A stretch of DNA of 64,000 bases, taken from NCBI GenBank assembly GCA_040752275.1, contig JBFMFH010000022.1, positions 1 through 64,000 of the forward strand, in the 5' to 3' direction. Origin of the DNA: JBFMFH01 sp040752275 (GTDB lineage Bacteria > Acidobacteriota > Vicinamibacteria > Vicinamibacterales > JAKQTR01). Shown piece after piece: positions 62,192 to 64,000 of this stretch; position 1 is the first letter of the stretch; each line of letters starts with the position of its first letter. The translations under genes and the position numbers were made by a program. The notes beneath the pieces were generated by a model. That model worked only from the letters and a program-made list of their open reading frames with translations, was not told where the DNA came from and searched no databases.

Positions 62192-62226
62192 AAATCCCGA
62201 ATCCCAGATCCCGAATCCCGAATCCC
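62192..62226. repeat. Heptamer repeat block GAATCCC, five units
   Basis: Five in-phase units, AAATCCC, GAATCCC, AGATCCC, GAATCCC and GAATCCC, begin 12 nt after the accC stop codon. It is the longest of the three GAATCCC-type blocks in the window. Confidence 0.75.
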
Positions 62227-62247
62227 GGGTTGTGGTTCCTTCCCATG

Positions 62248-62253
62248 TATAAT
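62248..62253 (+). promoter_or_regulatory. TATAAT -10 box upstream of the permease
   Basis: A perfect TATAAT lies 83 nt before the ATG at 62337, just downstream of the heptamer block. No convincing -35 hexamer was seen 15-19 nt upstream. Confidence 0.35.
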
Positions 62254-62336
62254 GCCCCGACCCTGCCTGGAGTGGTTGTCTGAGGTTCGCCCCTGATGGG
62301 TGTTCCTCGCGTGGATGGTGCTGAAGGAGCCGCCGC

Positions 62337-63833
62337 ATGTCGATTCTCGCCACCAAGTCGCTCGAGGTAATCAAGGCCGAGGCCGCCGAGACCGGCGAGC
62401 ACAGCCTGAAGCGCGTCCTGGGTCCCCTCAACCTGATCACGCTCGGGATCGGGGCCATCATTGGCACCGGGATCTTCGTGCTGACGGGGCAGGCCGCCGC
62501 GCAGCATGCCGGGCCCGGCATCGTGCTCTCGATGGTGCTGGCGGGCCTCGCCAGCGCGCTGGCCGGGTTGTGTTACGCGGAGTTCGCGTCGGGCGTACCG
62601 ATCGCCGGGTCGGCCTACACCTACGGCTATGCCACACTCGGGGAGTTCTTCGCCTGGATCATCGGGTGGGACCTGATCCTCGAGTACGCGTTGGGTGCGG
62701 CCACCGTTGCCGTGGGCTGGTCGGGGTACGTCGTGAGCTTCCTCGGGGATTTCGGGATCCAGATTCCCGCCGCGATCAGCGCCGCGCCGGGGACGGTCGT
62801 GACTCTGGCGGACGGCTCGACGGTGACGGCCGTGTTCAACCTGCCCGCCGTGCTGATTGCGTTGGCGGTCACCGCGCTGCTCGTGATCGGGATCAAGGAA
62901 TCGGCGTCGGTCAACGCCGTCATCGTGGTGGTGAAGGTCGCGGTGGTGATCCTGGTCATCATAGCCGGCGCGGCCTTCGTGAATGCGGCGAACTGGCGGC
63001 CGTTCATTCCACCCAACGCGGGGACGTTCGGCGAGTTCGGGTGGAGCGGCGTGGCCCGAGGAGCGGGGGTGATCTTCTTTGCCTACATCGGGTTCGATGC
63101 GGTCTCGACGGCGGCGCAGGAAGCCAAGAACCCCCAGCGTGACATGCCGATTGGAATCCTGGGCTCCCTGGTCGTTTGCACCATCCTCTACGTGCTCGTG
63201 TCCGGGGTCATGGTAGGCCTCGTCCCCTACCAGCAGCTCAACGTCGCCGCGCCGATGGCCGTGGCCATCGATGCCGCCCGCGTCCAGTCGGAGGGCTCCG
63301 CACTGGCCTGGCTGATCGGTATGCTGCCGTTCATGGTCAAGCTGGGCGCCATCGCGGGCCTCAGCTCGGTGATGGTGGTCATGATGCTCGGCCAGCCGCG
63401 CATCTTCTACTCGATGGCGCACGACGGGCTCCTGCCGGCCTGGGCGAAGAAGATCCACCCCAGGTTCCGGACGCCACACATCACGACCATCGTGACCGGC
63501 CTGGCGGTCGCCCTGGCGGCCGGGTTCACGCAGATCAGCGTGCTTGGGCACCTGGTCAGCATCGGGACGCTGCTCGCGTTCGTCATCGTGTCACTGGGCA
63601 TCCTGGTGCTGCGCTACAAGAGGCCCGACATGAAGGCGCCATTCCGCACGCCGTTCGTGCCGTTCGTGCCGATTGCCTCGGCCATCGTCGCGCTGCTCTT
63701 GATGGCCAGCCTGCCCATCGAGACCTGGCAGCGGCTGATCATCTGGATGGTCCTCGGCGTGGCGATCTACTGGCTCTACGGGTACCGGCACAGCGAGGTC
63801 CGCAAACGGTTCAGGGCCGGCGGCGCGCACTGA
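62337..63833 (+). CDS. APC-family amino acid permease (cationic amino acid transporter type)
   Basis: A 498-residue permease with about 12 membrane helices. The first helix has the APC substrate motif LGIGAIIGTGIFVLTG, followed by AGLASALAGLCYAEFASGVP and GSAYTYGYATLGEF. Later motifs include FFAYIGFDAVSTAAQEAKNP and LGQPRIFYSMAHDGLLP, which are typical of the YfnA/cationic amino acid transporter group. The substrate is unknown. AAGGAG lies 7 nt before the ATG. It stands alone, after the accC repeats. Confidence 0.93.
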   Translation: MSILATKSLEVIKAEAAETGEHSLKRVLGPLNLITLGIGAIIGTGIFVLTGQAAAQHAGPGIVLSMVLAGLASALAGLCYAEFASGVPIAGSAYTYGYATLGEFFAWIIGWDLILEYALGAATVAVGWSGYVVSFLGDFGIQIPAAISAAPGTVVTLADGSTVTAVFNLPAVLIALAVTALLVIGIKESASVNAVIVVVKVAVVILVIIAGAAFVNAANWRPFIPPNAGTFGEFGWSGVARGAGVIFFAYIGFDAVSTAAQEAKNPQRDMPIGILGSLVVCTILYVLVSGVMVGLVPYQQLNVAAPMAVAIDAARVQSEGSALAWLIGMLPFMVKLGAIAGLSSVMVVMMLGQPRIFYSMAHDGLLPAWAKKIHPRFRTPHITTIVTGLAVALAAGFTQISVLGHLVSIGTLLAFVIVSLGILVLRYKRPDMKAPFRTPFVPFVPIASAIVALLLMASLPIETWQRLIIWMVLGVAIYWLYGYRHSEVRKRFRAGGAH

Positions 63834-64000
63834 CCGCCGGGCGCTCTTCGCGGGTGACCGTCCGCCGTTCGCGCGGGCCGTCGCACGCCCGGCGTGTCGT
63901 GCACCGGCGTCGCGCCCGTGGCCGAAGCCGGGCGGCTCACCTCCGCCATGCCGCGTCGCCGGGCCTGCGGCCCGCGAAGCCGCACCAAGTCTGCCGTGTA
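63834..64000. other. Non-coding end of window
   Basis: No gene, terminator or RNA was recognised in this GC-rich 167-nt stretch after the permease. A promoter or gene may follow beyond the window. Confidence 0.4.

Noticed and set aside
61530..63551. 673-codon open frame on the minus strand opposite accC and the permease
   Set aside because: Covers the ends of two clear plus-strand genes and the gap with heptamer repeats; composition not protein-like.
63776..63988. 70-codon minus-strand open frame at the window end
   Set aside because: Overlaps the permease 3' end, Arg/Pro/Gly-rich, with no ribosome site or family pattern.

Overview
The window is a GC-rich stretch of bacterial chromosome made almost entirely of core genes. 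Gene content and order suggest an Acidobacteriota genome, probably close to the Vicinamibacteria. The evidence is an NtrYC-type pair beside TPR/RDD proteins, a complete pilMNOPQ set with extra lipoproteins, a TPR-secretin next to LolA, and several small proteins recalled from Acidobacteria and deltaproteobacteria. That placement is inference. No rRNA, CRISPR array, prophage or insertion sequence was seen.

Layout. 1-3,030: C-terminal part of selB, a divergent tatA, a stress-protein-like gene and a TonB-type protein. 3,131-6,287 (minus): groES-groEL under a CIRCE-like operator, and purC. 6,457-15,914 (plus): a membrane flippase-like protein, nrdR, a DUF4390 protein, an NtrY/NtrC pair, TPR and RDD proteins, pgpA and cinA. 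16,098-19,275: thpR, plsY, gpsA and ftsY. 19,279-22,233: ribD-ribE-ribBA. 22,436-26,702: ffh, then the conserved rpsP-khpA-rimM-trmD-rplS-rnhB run. 26,709-31,026: TPR protein, small membrane protein, RodZ-like protein and a conserved hypothetical. 31,049-37,984: a GHMP kinase operon diverging from a peptidoglycan cluster (nagZ, ldcA, mpl, murB, murA). 37,968-40,812 (minus): rhodanese-like, lolA and a TPR-secretin lipoprotein. 40,909-43,285 (minus): NadR-type kinase with pnuC, and an HD-GYP response regulator. 43,495-46,180: a small accessory segment with an orphan DNA methyltransferase, a DUF4258/MqsA-type toxin-antitoxin pair and a 92-residue protein. 46,471-50,499 (minus): tRNA-Ala(CGC) and the rplM-rpsI-rpsB-tsf-pyrH-frr run. 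51,014-59,045: pilMNOPQ with two lipoproteins and a TPR protein. 59,150-62,180: a Xaa-Pro peptidase, accB and accC. 62,337-63,833: an amino-acid permease.

Themes. Genes are tightly packed, with many ATGA or GTGA stop/start overlaps. NagZ, LdcA and Mpl recycle cell-wall fragments into the pool fed by MurA and MurB. PilM-PilQ form the alignment and secretin parts of a type IV pilus machine. Their upstream region carries a -24/-12 sigma-54 motif and a distant palindrome, a plausible target for an NtrC-family activator.

Most notable: MurA has Asp in place of the fosfomycin-target Cys; a rhodanese lacks its catalytic Cys; several -10 boxes lie 6-8 nt from a start codon, suggesting leaderless mRNAs; a paired direct repeat overlaps the toxin-antitoxin promoter and start codon; and degenerate heptamer tandem repeats recur in intergenic gaps, usually right after a stop codon.
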